A stretch of 64,000 bases of DNA from the NCBI GenBank assembly GCA_032433765.1, contig JAVIAB010000139.1, forward strand, positions 40,621,576 to 40,685,575. Reading direction: 5' to 3'. Below, piece by piece: positions 42,301-45,667 of this stretch. Position 1 is the stretch's first letter. Every line of letters begins with the position of its first letter. The translations under genes and the position numbers were made by a program. The DNA is from Megaustenia siamemsis. Its lineage: Eukaryota; Mollusca; Gastropoda; Stylommatophora; Ariophantidae. The notes under the pieces are model-generated. The model did not search any database. It had not been told where the DNA came from and was given only the letters and a program-made list of their open reading frames with translations.

Positions 42301-45300
42301 ATTGTTCCCCGATCCTCACTCTAGCCATCAGCTCTATTGTTCCCCGATCCTCACTCTAGCCATCAGCTCTATTGTTCCCCGTTCCTCACCCTAGCCATCA
42401 GCTCTATTGTTCCCCGATCCTCACCCTAGCCTTCAGCTTTCTTGTTCCCGATCCTCACGCTAGCCAACAGCTCTATTGTTCCCCGATCCTCACACTAGCC
42501 ATCAGCTCTATTGTTTCCCGATCCTCACCCTAGCCATCAGCTCTATTGTTCCCTGATCCTCACGCTAGCCATCAGCTCTATTGTTCCCCGATCCTCACTC
42601 TAGCCACAGCTCTATTGTTCCCCGATCCTCACGCTAGCCATCAGCTCTATCGTTCCCCGATCCTCACGCTAGCCTTCAGCTCTATTGTTCCCCGATCCTC
42701 AAACTAGCCATCAGCTCTATTGTTCCCCGATCCTCACTCTAGCCATCAGCTCTATTGTTCCCTGATCCTCACTCTAGCCATCAGCTCTATTGTTCCCCGA
42801 TCCTCACACTAGCCATCAGCTCTATTGTTCCCCGATCCTCACTCTAGCCATCAGCTCTATTGTTCCCCGATCCTCACACTAGCCATCAGCTCTATTGTTC
42901 CCCGATCCTCACACTAGCCATCAGCTCTATTGTTCCCCGATCCTCACACTAGCCATCAGCTCTATTTTTCCCCGATCCTCACACTAGCCATCAGCTCTAT
43001 TGTTCCTCGATCCTTACGCTAGCCATCAGCTCTCTTGTTCCCGAATACTCACGCTAGCCATCAGCTCTATTGTTCCCCGATCCTCACTCTAGCCATCAGC
43101 TCTATTGTTCCCCGATCCTCACTCTAGCCATCAGCTCTATTGTTCCCCGATCCTCACCCTAGCCATCAGCTCTATTGTTCCCCGATCCTCACCCTAGCCT
43201 TCAGCTCTCTTGTTCCCCGATCCTCACGCTAGCCAGCAGCTCTATTGTTCCCCGATCCTCACACTAGCCATCAGCTCTATTGTTCCTCGATCCTCACGCT
43301 AGCCATCAGCTCTATTGTTCCCTGATCCTCACGCTAGCCATCAGCTCTATTGTTCCCCGATACTCACTCTAGCCATCAGCTCTATTGTTCCCCGATCCTC
43401 ACGCTAGCCATCAGCTCTATTGTTCCCCGATACTCACTCTAGCCATCAGCTCTATTGTTCCCCGATACTCACGCTAGCCATCCGCTCTATTGTTCCCCGA
43501 TCCTCACACTAGCCATCAGCTCTATTGTTCCCCGATCCTCACACTAGCCATCAGCTCTATTGTTCCCCGATGCACACTCTAGCCATCAGCTCTATTGTTC
43601 CACGACCCTCACTCTAGCCTTCAGCTTTATTTTTCTCCGATCCTCACGCTAGCCATCAGCTCTACTGTTCCCCGATCCTCACTCTAGTCTTCAGCTCTAT
43701 TGTTCCCCGATCCTCACGCTAGTCATCAGCTCTCTTGTTCCCCGATCCTCACGCTAGCCATCAGCTCTCTTGTTCCCCGATCCTTATGCTCGCCATCAGC
43801 TCTATTGTTCCCGATCCTCACGCTAGCCATCAGCTCTATTGTTCCCCGATCCTCACGCTGGCCATCAGCTCTATTGTTCCCCGATCCTCACGCTAGCCAT
43901 CAGCTCTCTTGTTCCCCGATTTTCACGCTAGCCATCAGCTCTATTGTTCCCCGATTCTCACGCTAGCCATCAGCTCTATTATTCCCCGATCCTCACGCTA
44001 GCCATCAGCTCTATTGTTCCCCGATTCTCACGCTAGCCATCAGCTCTATTATTCCCCGATCCTCACGCTGGCCATCAGCTCTCTTGTTCCCCGATTCTCA
44101 CGCTAGCCATCAGCTCTATTGTTCCCCGATTCTCACGCTAGCCATCAGCTCTATTATTCCCCGATCCTCACGCTAGCCATCAGCTATATTGTTCCCCGAT
44201 CCTCACTCTAGCCATCAGCTCTATTGTTCCCCGATCCTCACGCTAGCCATCAGCTCTATTGTTCCCCGATCCTCACTCTAGCCATCAGCTCTATTGTTCC
44301 CCGATCCTCACTCTAGCCATCAACTCTATTGTTCCCCGATCCTCGCGCTAGCCATCAGCTCTATTGTTCCCCGATCCTCACTCTAGCCATCAGTTCTATT
44401 GTTCCCCGATCCTCACTCTAGCCATCAGCTCTATTGTTCCCCGATCCTCACTCTAGCCATCAGCTCTCTTGTTCCCCGATTCTCACGCTAGCCATCAGCT
44501 CTATTGTTCTCCGATCCTCACGCTAGCCATCAGCTCTATTGTTCCCCGATCCTCACACTAGCCATCAGCTCAATTGTTCCCCGATCCTCACGCTAGCCAT
44601 CAGCTCTCTTGTTCCCCGATCCTCACGCTACCCATCAGCTCTCTTGTTCCCCGATCCTCACGCTACCCATCAGCTATGGATCGTTGATCACTCTCATTTC
44701 TGTTGTTACTGGCTGTCTTGCCTCCCCCCGCCCCTCCCCTTTTTAACCCGCCCCGATTAAATTTAGAATTGTATATGTTTTTTAACCAAGAAACTAGGAA
44801 CAGATCAGCTCTTCATTTGCCTAGAGTTTATCAACACAATATAGTTTTTTTTTTCGAGCGAGACTAGAACGAGAATGATTTCATTTTCTGAGAGACTGGG
44901 GACAGAATGACGTTTTGCTTCTGATAGAACATAATTTTGTGTGTGTTTCTGATAGACAAAACATAATGAGTTTGTGTTAAAGTTATTGTCCAGGAAGTCA
45001 AAATATTTTATTGATTAAAAGTGTTATTGTCCAGGAAGTCAAAATGTTTTATTGATTAAAAGTGTTATTGTCAGGAAGTCAAAATGTTTTATTGATTAAA
45101 AGTGTTATTGTCCAGGAAGTCAAAATGTTTTATTGATTAAAAGTGTTATTGTCCAGAAAGTCAAAACGTTTTAATGATTAAAAGTGTTATTGTCCAGGCT
45201 CCCAAGGCACACAAGTCCCTGCTGCGACTCGTGACTATCATCGGCTGTGTTATCTCTAGTGTGTCTTTGCTGGCCAGTTGGATCACTTCCAATGTTTCAC
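2046..45300 (+). CDS. Adhesion GPCR (latrophilin/CIRL-like), partial gene of six visible exons
   Basis: Joined exons: 2046-2229, 19082-19209, 21125-21434, 25692-25744, 39880-40000, 45198-45300. Adhesion GPCRs are plasma-membrane receptors whose extracellular GAIN domain cuts itself at the GPS motif; the freed N-terminus of the membrane part (tethered agonist) activates the seven-helix domain. Seen here: GAIN helices in exon 1, GAIN strands in exons 2-3, GPS in exons 4-5 (CSFW, then GC, then [15 protein letters not shown]), and TM1 in exon 6. The cleavage triplet is H-L-T, canonical for an active GPS. Each exon has AG/GT borders and the phases chain 1,1,0,2,0,1 if exons 2 and 3 each regain one missing base. 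N-terminal lectin/HormR-type domains and TM2-TM7 are not visible and should lie outside the window or in unseen exons. Introns are 1.9-16.9 kb and full of repeats. Family assignment is strong for adhesion GPCR, moderate for latrophilin. Confidence 0.88.
2230..3132. other. AT-rich intron sequence
   Basis: Start of intron 1. I see no repeat unit, ORF or RNA gene in it. Confidence 0.6.
3133..3482 (+). mobile_element. SINE-2 copy, full length
   Basis: tRNA-like head: ctggatggtctcgaggcaat (box A region) and ggttgtgagttcaaacccc (box B-like). It is followed by the body landmarks ctcgctgcggcaaccacccc, cccggcttgaaacgtcaatt and ctagagacttcgtcagaggt, and an A-rich aaataaataaaaaataaa tail. The same body occurs at 20795, 35297 and 50999. 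It is a tRNA-derived SINE family distinct from SINE-1. Confidence 0.8.
3483..4440. other. AT-rich intron with a short 29-bp triplicate
   Basis: Three tandem copies of a 29-bp unit containing ctttcttaccgtatacc at about 3680-3765. The rest is AT-rich. A 146-codon minus-strand frame at 3884-4324 is not recognisable as a protein and is dominated by F, L, I and C. Confidence 0.5.
4449..7428 (+). repeat. Minisatellite of about 23 bp, 3 kb long
   Basis: Some 125 imperfect copies of a unit containing gactgggagagtggtgagag. From about 5770 a variant with gataactgggagagtggtta alternates with the main type, giving a higher-order pattern. The purine-rich strand is the plus strand. It lies within intron 1. 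Open frames on the minus strand (for example 4448-4855 and 7144-7587) are repeat artefacts. Confidence 0.97.
7697..7704 (+). repeat. hAT target-site duplication, left
   Basis: gtcctgac, identical to 9678-9685 on the other side of the element. Eight bp is the hallmark size of hAT insertions. Confidence 0.9.
7705..9677 (+). mobile_element. hAT DNA transposon, complete ends, dead transposase
   Basis: 1,973 bp bounded by gtcctgac on both sides. Terminal inverted repeats are caggcttgccaacttgg at the left and, read inward from the right, cagggttgccagatgg; they share CAGG-TTGCCA. Near the left end tggctttttt is repeated about six times, and the same word recurs near 9620, resembling the subterminal transposase-binding motifs of hAT elements. 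The interior holds a degenerate hAT transposase at 8736-9420 and, to its left, about 900 bp of noncoding sequence. It is non-functional because of a stop codon and frameshifts, but it could once have been mobile or been moved in trans. Confidence 0.88.
8736..9420 (+). pseudogene. hAT-family transposase relic (DUF4371/ZBED-associated type)
   Basis: Three successive frames resemble the hAT catalytic and dimerisation region. The first reads [19 protein letters not shown] and IGFASDGA, hits an in-frame TGA, then continues [15 protein letters not shown] and [12 protein letters not shown] and C-H-S-L-x-L-C are landmarks of this hAT subgroup. The second frame, from about 8980, has [21 protein letters not shown] and FINAEL; the T-R-W is strongly conserved. 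The third, from about 9265, has [20 protein letters not shown]. The N-terminal zinc finger and the C-terminal dimerisation domain are not visible. At least one stop and two frameshifts make it a pseudogene. Confidence 0.82.
9678..9685 (+). repeat. hAT target-site duplication, right
   Basis: gtcctgac, matching 7697-7704. Confidence 0.9.
9690..10199. other. Intron with a long poly(A) tract
   Basis: About 31 consecutive A at 9817-9847, perhaps the scar of a retroposed element, though no source element is recognisable beside it. Nothing else is identified. Confidence 0.5.
10200..10545 (-). mobile_element. LINE 3' end relic, same family as 37960-38640
   Basis: The minus strand matches the 38-kb fragment: aaggttggctac, aatggagcgccattctgct, ggtctgcctctgcctctatt, ggctgttgtgtcttttaac. 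Its translation in broken frames resembles the C-terminus of a reverse transcriptase ORF (LL-G-H-V-K-R type). It is heavily decayed. Confidence 0.65.
10546..11575. other. Intron sequence without recognisable features
   Basis: AT-rich. A possible SINE-1 scrap at about 10946-10985 (gcatcacgccaggccgg). No ORF or RNA gene seen. Confidence 0.5.
11575..12175 (+). repeat. 68-bp minisatellite, left block
   Basis: About eight copies of a 68-bp unit with ggatagaattatagtggata, gaatcagttagaattagata and cagacgggcagtactgaggt. The array resumes at 13068-13235 on the far side of a LINE fragment, so the LINE probably inserted into it. Confidence 0.92.
12205..13062 (+). mobile_element. LINE 3' part with RNase H domain, inactivated
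   Basis: RNase HI motifs in order: [19 protein letters not shown] (first aspartate), [19 protein letters not shown] (glutamate), [12 protein letters not shown], where the usual catalytic aspartate of I-L-T-D is glycine, and [20 protein letters not shown] (last aspartate). A frameshift lies at about 12423. A third frame gives [19 protein letters not shown] and a CHC...H...C knuckle ([20 protein letters not shown]), the usual C-terminus of LINE ORF2 proteins with RNase H. The element ends ctactctgattgagtct followed by a (GA)n tail. It is 5'-truncated and dead; frameshift plus D-to-G loss. Confidence 0.85.
13068..13235 (+). repeat. 68-bp minisatellite, right block
   Basis: About two and a half diverged copies of the 11575-12175 unit (gaacagtacgaggtgga, gaattatagtggatag), continuing after the LINE. 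Confidence 0.8.
13340..13349 (+). repeat. SINE-1 target-site duplication, left
   Basis: catagcactt, repeated at 13607-13616 directly after the SINE tail. Confidence 0.8.
13351..13606 (+). mobile_element. SINE-1 copy, full length, 10-bp target duplication
   Basis: The tRNA-like head ggagccgcgatagctca carries box A; gtagggttcgatcccaacc carries box B; the acceptor-stem halves ggagccg and cggcttc are close to pairing. The body is gggaaagtaaagcggcacg through to the hairpin acgccacttggcgt, with a cttta-ctttttttt tail. Flanked by catagcactt on both sides. The left breakpoint of the 2.2-kb tandem duplication falls inside it. Confidence 0.92.
13628..13888 (-). repeat. Unclassified repeat with an 86-codon open frame
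   Basis: The minus-strand frame includes [38 protein letters not shown] and [15 protein letters not shown]. The last segment (ctcgaaaggacaatag on the minus strand) resembles the 3' UTR of the LINE at 48690-49985 (cggctcgaaaggtcaatag). I take it for LINE or SINE tail sequence and not a host gene. It is repeated in copy 2 (15860-16122), where one extra A breaks the frame. Confidence 0.45.
14615..14718 (+). repeat. TA/TG microsatellite
   Basis: (TA)n then (TG)n with CGTG interruptions; its duplicate is at 16852-16946, where the run lengths differ. Confidence 0.95.
15142..15390 (+). mobile_element. SINE-1 copy (inside duplication copy 1)
   Basis: Head gggagccgcaatcgctcagt, box B aaggttcgatcccaac, body and hairpin acgccacttggcgt, and a cactttactcg tail. 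Its duplicate is at 17373-17619. Confidence 0.9.
15634..15785 (-). mobile_element. LINE 3' end (family B), cut by the duplication junction
   Basis: The minus strand encodes the terminal [15 protein letters not shown] of family B and continues only to the junction. The longer version is at 17866-18310. Confidence 0.8.
16852..16946 (+). repeat. TA/TG microsatellite (duplicate)
   Basis: Counterpart of 14615-14718 in duplication copy 2. Confidence 0.95.
17373..17619 (+). mobile_element. SINE-1 copy (inside duplication copy 2)
   Basis: Duplicate of 15142-15390 with the same head, box B and hairpin; differs by homopolymer length only. Confidence 0.9.
17866..18310 (-). mobile_element. LINE 3' end, family B
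   Basis: Minus-strand frames read [20 protein letters not shown] and [23 protein letters not shown]. They match the C-terminus of the LINEs at 22487-24345 and 60400-61345. Upstream frames are broken. Confidence 0.82.
18330..18400 (-). mobile_element. SINE-1, diverged fragment
   Basis: gatgatgtggttgggattac then ggccggctttact on the plus strand matches the reverse complement of the SINE-1 middle. Confidence 0.5.
18458..18525 (-). repeat. tRNA-like sequence (tRNA pseudogene or SINE head)
   Basis: The minus strand reads ttgactgagtggttagggcg (box A type) and cccgagttagattccca (degenerate box B), spaced as in a Leu/Ser-like tRNA. The B box is mutated (ttagattcc for ttcgaatcc), so it is not a functional tRNA gene. 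Confidence 0.5.
18741..19062 (+). repeat. 26-bp T-rich minisatellite before exon 2
   Basis: About 12 copies of a 26-bp unit with attattcttgtttctcata. It is open in several frames because it is T-rich. It ends about 20 bp before the exon 2 acceptor and supplies a long pyrimidine-rich approach to it. Confidence 0.93.
19082..19209 (+). CDS. Adhesion GPCR exon 2 (GAIN domain strands), one-base frameshift
   Basis: The exon follows a tttttttcttcag acceptor and ends aaag|gtatga. It is 128 nt long. It starts in phase 1 as [20 protein letters not shown], the LE-V-V-N-M strand typical of latrophilin GAIN domains. The later part makes family sense only in the next frame ([12 protein letters not shown], compare the I-P-x-x-x-L strand of latrophilins). 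One base seems missing near 19165-19172. Phase arithmetic agrees: read without a shift, exon 3 would meet a TGA within about nine codons, whereas with 129 nt it opens as [11 protein letters not shown]-rich 26-bp minisatellite ends about 20 bp before the acceptor. Exon identity is well supported; whether the shift is a real mutation or a sequence error is not settled. Confidence 0.8.
19370..19690 (+). mobile_element. LINE 3' end relic (same family as 61400-62025)
   Basis: Broken plus-strand frames resemble [14 protein letters not shown], then TTEMIN and [14 protein letters not shown], the usual LINE C-terminal block. Several indels. Lies in intron 2. Confidence 0.7.
19850..20057 (+). mobile_element. 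LINE 3' end with (GA)n tail, RNase H family
   Basis: Nearly the same as 12885-13062: ctacaggattg, ccccagtacacagacctgag, gacagctgacttcatgagag, ctactctgattgagtct, then a (GA)n tract. About 140 bp of element plus tail; strongly 5'-truncated. Confidence 0.85.
20379..20390 (+). repeat. SINE-1 target-site duplication, left
   Basis: tttctgtttaca, repeated at 20659-20670. Confidence 0.85.
20396..20658 (-). mobile_element. SINE-1 copy, full length, 12-bp target duplication
   Basis: Minus orientation: hairpin acgccaagtggcgt at the left, box B complement gggatcgaac, head complement gagctatcgcggttc at the right. Flanked by tttctgtttaca. Confidence 0.92.
20795..21040 (-). mobile_element. SINE-2 copy, 5'-truncated
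   Basis: Body landmarks in reverse complement: ctgacgaagtccctagagac, ttgacgtttcaagccgggcc, ggtggttgccgcagagagaa. The tRNA head is missing. Ends about 85 bp before exon 3. Confidence 0.8.
21125..21434 (+). CDS. Adhesion GPCR exon 3 (GAIN subdomain B), one-base frameshift
   Basis: The exon begins after gtatgttcacag and ends gtggag|gtgagt, 310 nt. Its first part reads [20 protein letters not shown] and continues to [12 protein letters not shown]. From about 21291 the sense frame is one base earlier: [16 protein letters not shown], then [19 protein letters not shown] and [11 protein letters not shown]. The closing strand (I-x-F-T-M-K-H) matches the F-T-V-K-H strand that precedes the GPS in latrophilins. 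Each frame hits a stop beyond the switch point (TGA at 21288 in one, TAG at 21346 in the other), so one base is missing between 21288 and 21346. Restored length 311 gives phase 1 in and phase 0 out, matching both neighbours. The acidic stretch in the middle is a low-complexity GAIN loop. A SINE-2 copy lies about 85 bp upstream. Confidence 0.82.
21440..21760 (+). repeat. Degenerate TG-rich repeat after exon 3
   Basis: Irregular repetition of gtgtatttgtgtgtt-like words starting a few bases after the exon 3 donor. The open frames are compositional. Confidence 0.8.
21995..22486 (+). repeat. 38-bp minisatellite made from a LINE stop-codon region
   Basis: Thirteen near-identical copies of a 38-bp unit containing agctccccgtggagcatagg and tcttcaacaaacactttc. 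On the minus strand the unit encodes the end of the family B LINE protein ([13 protein letters not shown]). The last copy runs straight into the LINE body at 22487. Confidence 0.95.
23606..23617 (+). repeat. SINE-1 target-site duplication, left
   Basis: acatgatctgtt, repeated at 23880-23891. Confidence 0.88.
23619..23879 (+). mobile_element. SINE-1 copy nested in a LINE, 12-bp target duplication
   Basis: Head gggagccacgatagctcagt; box B gtagggttcgatcccaac; hairpin acgccacttggcgt; tail tactttactttttactttt. The acatgatctgtt duplication splits the LINE reverse transcriptase, so the SINE is younger than the LINE. Confidence 0.93.
24335..25090 (+). repeat. 48-bp minisatellite at the LINE truncation point
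   Basis: About 15 copies of a 48-bp unit with gacattattttgatatgtgg and gactgtgtagttgagggaat. Two subtypes: atattcggtgggactgtgga at the left and atatgtggtgggactgtgta at the right. Because 48 is a multiple of three, both strands stay open ([16 protein letters not shown] on the minus strand, in frame with the LINE). Confidence 0.95.
25300..25460 (+). repeat. 54-bp triplicate
   Basis: Three tandem copies of a 54-bp unit with gctgcttctctccgaa and agaccaatattaaatatt. The open minus frames are due to the multiple-of-three period. Confidence 0.9.
25692..25744 (+). CDS. Adhesion GPCR exon 4: 53-nt micro-exon with first half of the GPS motif
   Basis: The micro-exon follows a cattttcacag acceptor and ends cagaa|gtaagt, a perfect donor. 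Phase 0 in, phase 2 out. It encodes [17 protein letters not shown]; its final aa joins the g of exon 5 to make lysine. C-S-F-W is the conserved first cysteine and tryptophan block of GPS motifs (compare C-x-F-W in latrophilins). Both phases fit the flanking exons exactly, which would be unlikely by chance for a 53-nt segment. It lies in AT-rich DNA with no other feature within 200 bp. It is too short for normal ORF finding and would easily be missed by ab initio predictors. Confidence 0.82.
25745..26365. other. Intron 4 start, no recognisable feature
   Basis: AT-rich with purine-rich stretches. A possible decayed LINE could be present, but no motif is readable. Confidence 0.4.
26370..26630 (+). 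mobile_element. LINE C-terminal relic
   Basis: Readable as [15 protein letters not shown], then [17 protein letters not shown] and later V-x-Q-W-R-H-N-D-S. This is the G-H-V-x-R, W-E-D-N-I-x-x-W-T-G-L, S-Q-R-A pattern that ends many LINE ORF2 proteins. Heavily mutated. Confidence 0.65.
26640..27220. other. Intron, simple ACT/AGC-rich patch, otherwise unremarkable
   Basis: Loose trinucleotide richness at about 26670-26770 (actacta, acaacagc) and a C10 tract at 27150. No gene seen. Confidence 0.45.
27225..27321 (+). mobile_element. SINE-1 head fragment
   Basis: gagagccgcgatagctcagt, ctggttcgatctcgacc, ttcacccagcctta; the element stops here and is followed by a SINE-1 in the opposite direction. 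Confidence 0.8.
27322..27466 (-). mobile_element. SINE-1 3' half, opposite orientation
   Basis: taatgtgccccgtcacgcc, then gaatatggtgttagtgacc and ctatgccgctttact. Together with the preceding head it forms an inverted composite, from a twin-priming-like event or a nested insertion. Confidence 0.8.
27680..27850 (+). repeat. About 56-bp triplicate
   Basis: Three tandem copies containing gttgtgtggactataagaaa and tatatatttgaaatatccc. Confidence 0.9.
27890..28560. other. Intron, nothing recognised
   Basis: AT-rich sequence. No repeat, ORF or RNA gene identified. Confidence 0.5.
28568..29022 (+). repeat. Unclassified repeat family C, copy 2
   Basis: Same landmarks as 206-700: cactgcaaacgaattaaaat, cgtgccagtggaatcatccg, cttggaatatgaggaaactg, gacatagcctttaatggttc. 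A LINE reverse transcriptase fragment starts immediately after, with no gap. Confidence 0.75.
28990..29835 (+). mobile_element. LINE reverse transcriptase C-terminal half, family A
   Basis: First frame: [20 protein letters not shown] (motif C with Y-A-D-G in place of Y-A-D-D), [35 protein letters not shown] and [20 protein letters not shown] frameshift near 29480 leads to the second frame: [39 protein letters not shown] and [20 protein letters not shown] followed by tgatgata. It is 5'-truncated and dead because of the frameshift and the D-to-G change. Lies in intron 4. Confidence 0.88.
29862..30275 (+). mobile_element. LINE C-terminal relic of another family
   Basis: Frames read [36 protein letters not shown], and after a shift [18 protein letters not shown]. 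The order L-G-x-V-x-R-M, P-K-x-I-L-Y-G-E, R-x-K-G-R, L-R-Y-K-D and W is a typical LINE terminus. At 30026-30274 only a shifted frame is open. Confidence 0.75.
30345..30382 (+). repeat. CATA/TA microsatellite
   Basis: (ATAC)n passing into (TA)n. Confidence 0.9.
30553..31085 (-). repeat. GTAAA array grown from a SINE-1 tail
   Basis: About 530 bp of gtaaa/gtgaa/atgaa pentamers with a higher-order pattern such as aaaatgaagtgaagtaaagt. It directly abuts the 3' end of a minus-strand SINE-1 (31086-31335), whose normal tail is a short (tttac)n. Long open frames here (FTLLYFTS repeats) are artefacts. Confidence 0.93.
31086..31335 (-). mobile_element. SINE-1 copy, old
   Basis: Diverged full-length copy: ctgtcacgccacatggtat (hairpin decayed), ggggtaatgtggtcgggaat, and head complement actgagctatcgcagctccc. 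Confidence 0.8.
31336..31945. other. Intron with a 159-codon unassigned frame
   Basis: A plus-strand frame at 31414-31893 starts [12 protein letters not shown] and contains hydrophobic stretches but matches nothing I recognise. Minus-strand scraps near 31500 could be LINE-derived. I do not call a gene. Confidence 0.35.
31950..32290 (+). mobile_element. LINE RNase H C-terminal relic
   Basis: [15 protein letters not shown] corresponds to the N-E-x-A-D-x-L-A-K end of LINE RNase H. Later frames give [11 protein letters not shown] (R-L-R-T-G-H position) and ISALMDMSE / HLWTCPS type ends (H-x-L-x-x-C-P). Old, frameshifted. Confidence 0.6.
32530..32572 (+). repeat. Poly(C) and poly(A) run
   Basis: About 17 C followed by about 12 A; a likely indel hot spot. 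Confidence 0.9.
32655..33060 (+). repeat. About 35-bp minisatellite
   Basis: About 11 copies of a unit with agagcaatgtttctcaag and ttttttggcatc, becoming more diverged to the right. Confidence 0.92.
33430..34110 (+). repeat. About 20-bp minisatellite interrupted by a SINE
   Basis: About 20 copies of ttacacaattatttaccca on the left (33445-33803) and three on the right (34032-34105). Confidence 0.93.
33804..34032 (+). mobile_element. SINE-1 copy inside a minisatellite
   Basis: Head cccgcgatagctcagtggtt, box B gtagggttcgatcccaac, body, and a 3' end stopping at cgccacttgg without the tail. The flanks (acacaattat) belong to the array, so the target duplication cannot be told apart from the repeat. 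Confidence 0.9.
34111..35290. other. Intron with a TG/CGTG microsatellite
   Basis: (TG)n and gcgtgcgtgcg runs at 34480-34560. At 34628-34668 (cctgacgaagcgtacgtttg) there is a phrase reminiscent of retroelement tails. No gene identified. Confidence 0.45.
35297..35562 (-). mobile_element. SINE-2 copy, 5'-truncated
   Basis: ctgacaaagtccctagagac, tccctcgccgcacaggcag, gacgtttcaagccgggcctc, ggtggttgtcgcagagagaa. Tail (poly-T plus tgttgttg) at the left. Confidence 0.8.
35563..36955. other. Intron, AT-rich, one weak coding-like segment
   Basis: At 36580-36800 a plus frame reads [32 protein letters not shown]; it might be a relic of a transposon protein but no domain is certain. The remainder shows nothing. 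Confidence 0.35.
36946..36957 (+). repeat. SINE-1 target-site duplication, left
   Basis: ctttcttggtgt, repeated at 37218-37229. Confidence 0.88.
36958..37217 (+). mobile_element. SINE-1 copy, 12-bp target duplication
   Basis: gggagccgcgaaagctcagt, gtagggttcgatcccaacc, a short deletion after ttcacccagcc, hairpin acgccacttggcgt and a tactttacttttttttt tail. Confidence 0.92.
37421..37485 (+). repeat. tRNA-like sequence
   Basis: gatggcggttagtgtgttcg (box A-like), then gaccgggtttaattcccaga (box B-like). Degenerate; likely the head of an old SINE. Confidence 0.4.
37490..37955. other. Intron, nothing recognised
   Basis: Pyrimidine-rich at 37810-37870. No gene or repeat unit identified. Confidence 0.45.
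37960..38640 (-). mobile_element. LINE C-terminal relic
   Basis: Minus-strand frames in pieces: [32 protein letters not shown] and L-R-Q-P-A-P-S-K. This resembles an RTE-type ORF end (R-K-T-N-D-E-V-L, then G-H-V-x-R). The 5' part of the LINE is absent. A second relic of the same family is at 10200-10545. Confidence 0.7.
38655..38795 (+). repeat. 22-bp minisatellite
   Basis: Six copies containing ctattagtttagctgcccca. Confidence 0.93.
38996..39055 (-). repeat. tRNA-like sequence
   Basis: The minus strand reads aaagtggcggagtgattagt and aagggtgagggttcaa, tRNA box A- and box B-like. Degenerate, no tRNA fold checked. Confidence 0.4.
39150..39870 (+). repeat. 48-bp minisatellite before exon 5
   Basis: About 15 copies of a 48-bp unit with tctatattttagacatttat, tacttgcattgagataatac and agttcctg. 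Each unit carries a tatattttag acceptor-like word. The array ends in a variant whose continuation (tctatatttattctttcag) is the real exon 5 acceptor. Confidence 0.95.
39880..40000 (+). CDS. Adhesion GPCR exon 5: GPS cleavage site and tethered agonist
   Basis: The exon is 121 nt after a tttattctttcag acceptor, ending ttgag|gtaaat (phase 2 in, phase 0 out). It reads [20 protein letters not shown], then [14 protein letters not shown] and DVHGFE. It holds the second GPS tryptophan, the G-C, and the C-x-C-N-H-L-T core. In this family cleavage falls between L and T of H-L-T, so the released tethered agonist would begin TNFAILL. All residues needed for GPS autoproteolysis are present. A 48-bp minisatellite reaches to within about 20 bp of the acceptor. 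Confidence 0.92.
40300..44690 (+). repeat. About 35-bp minisatellite, 4.4 kb
   Basis: About 125 copies of a unit with catcagctctattgttcccc and gatcctcacactagc. Variants at the cac/ctc/cgc position before tagcc are interspersed in blocks (cactctagcc, cacactagcc, cacgctagcc); the right part is cgc-rich. It fills most of intron 5. Confidence 0.97.
44691..44975. other. Intron between two arrays
   Basis: Short unique sequence with a C-rich patch at 44721-44755. Nothing else seen. Confidence 0.5.
44979..45197 (+). repeat. 41-bp minisatellite containing the exon 6 acceptor
   Basis: Five units with tgttattgtccaggaagtca and aaatgttttattgattaaaa, then a partial sixth ending in tgttattgtccag, the real acceptor. 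One unit has lost a C (ttgtcag). Confidence 0.95.
45198..45300 (+). CDS. Adhesion GPCR exon 6: transmembrane helix 1
   Basis: The exon follows gtgttattgtccag and ends tttcac|gtaagt: 103 nt, phase 0 in, phase 1 out. It reads [11 protein letters not shown], then a hydrophobic helix [21 protein letters not shown]-x-x-x-T-x-x-G-C-x-I-S is the TM1 pattern of adhesion (family B2) GPCRs, in the expected place about 20 residues after the GPS. The acceptor is the last copy of a motif repeated in a 41-bp tandem array immediately upstream. No following TM2 exon was recognised up to 64000, so the next intron is probably longer than 18.7 kb or the next exon was missed. Confidence 0.85.
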
Positions 45301-45458
45301 GTAAGTTGCAGCCTGAAATTACTAACTGTTATGTTGTATCTCCATGTCTTTTTAGTATCGTGCTGGGAAAAGCAAAAACATACATTTCTATACCATCAAA
45401 ACAATCATTCAGTTTTATAAAAGAAATCAACACGCACACAAAAACACAAGTCGTGCCA

Positions 45459-45459
<1 letters not shown>

Positions 45460-45497
<38 letters not shown>
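45460..45497 (+). repeat. (GA)n microsatellite
   Basis: About 17 GA dinucleotides. Confidence 0.95.
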
Positions 45498-45498
<1 letters not shown>

Positions 45499-45667
45499 CT
45501 AAAAAAAAAATTAAATAGATGATACATATATAAAACTGATAACACGAGTTCAATTATCTAAATCTACATCCTACGAAGCTGGCCAATTAGATAAAGAAAT
45601 TAGCATTTGGTTCAGTAATCATTATACACCACAAGGAAACGCGAAACAGCACAAAGAAACATCTGGT

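Noticed and set aside
40300..44690. Regular array reminiscent of CRISPR
   Set aside because: The units are contiguous with no unique spacers, and the context is an animal intron; this is a minisatellite.
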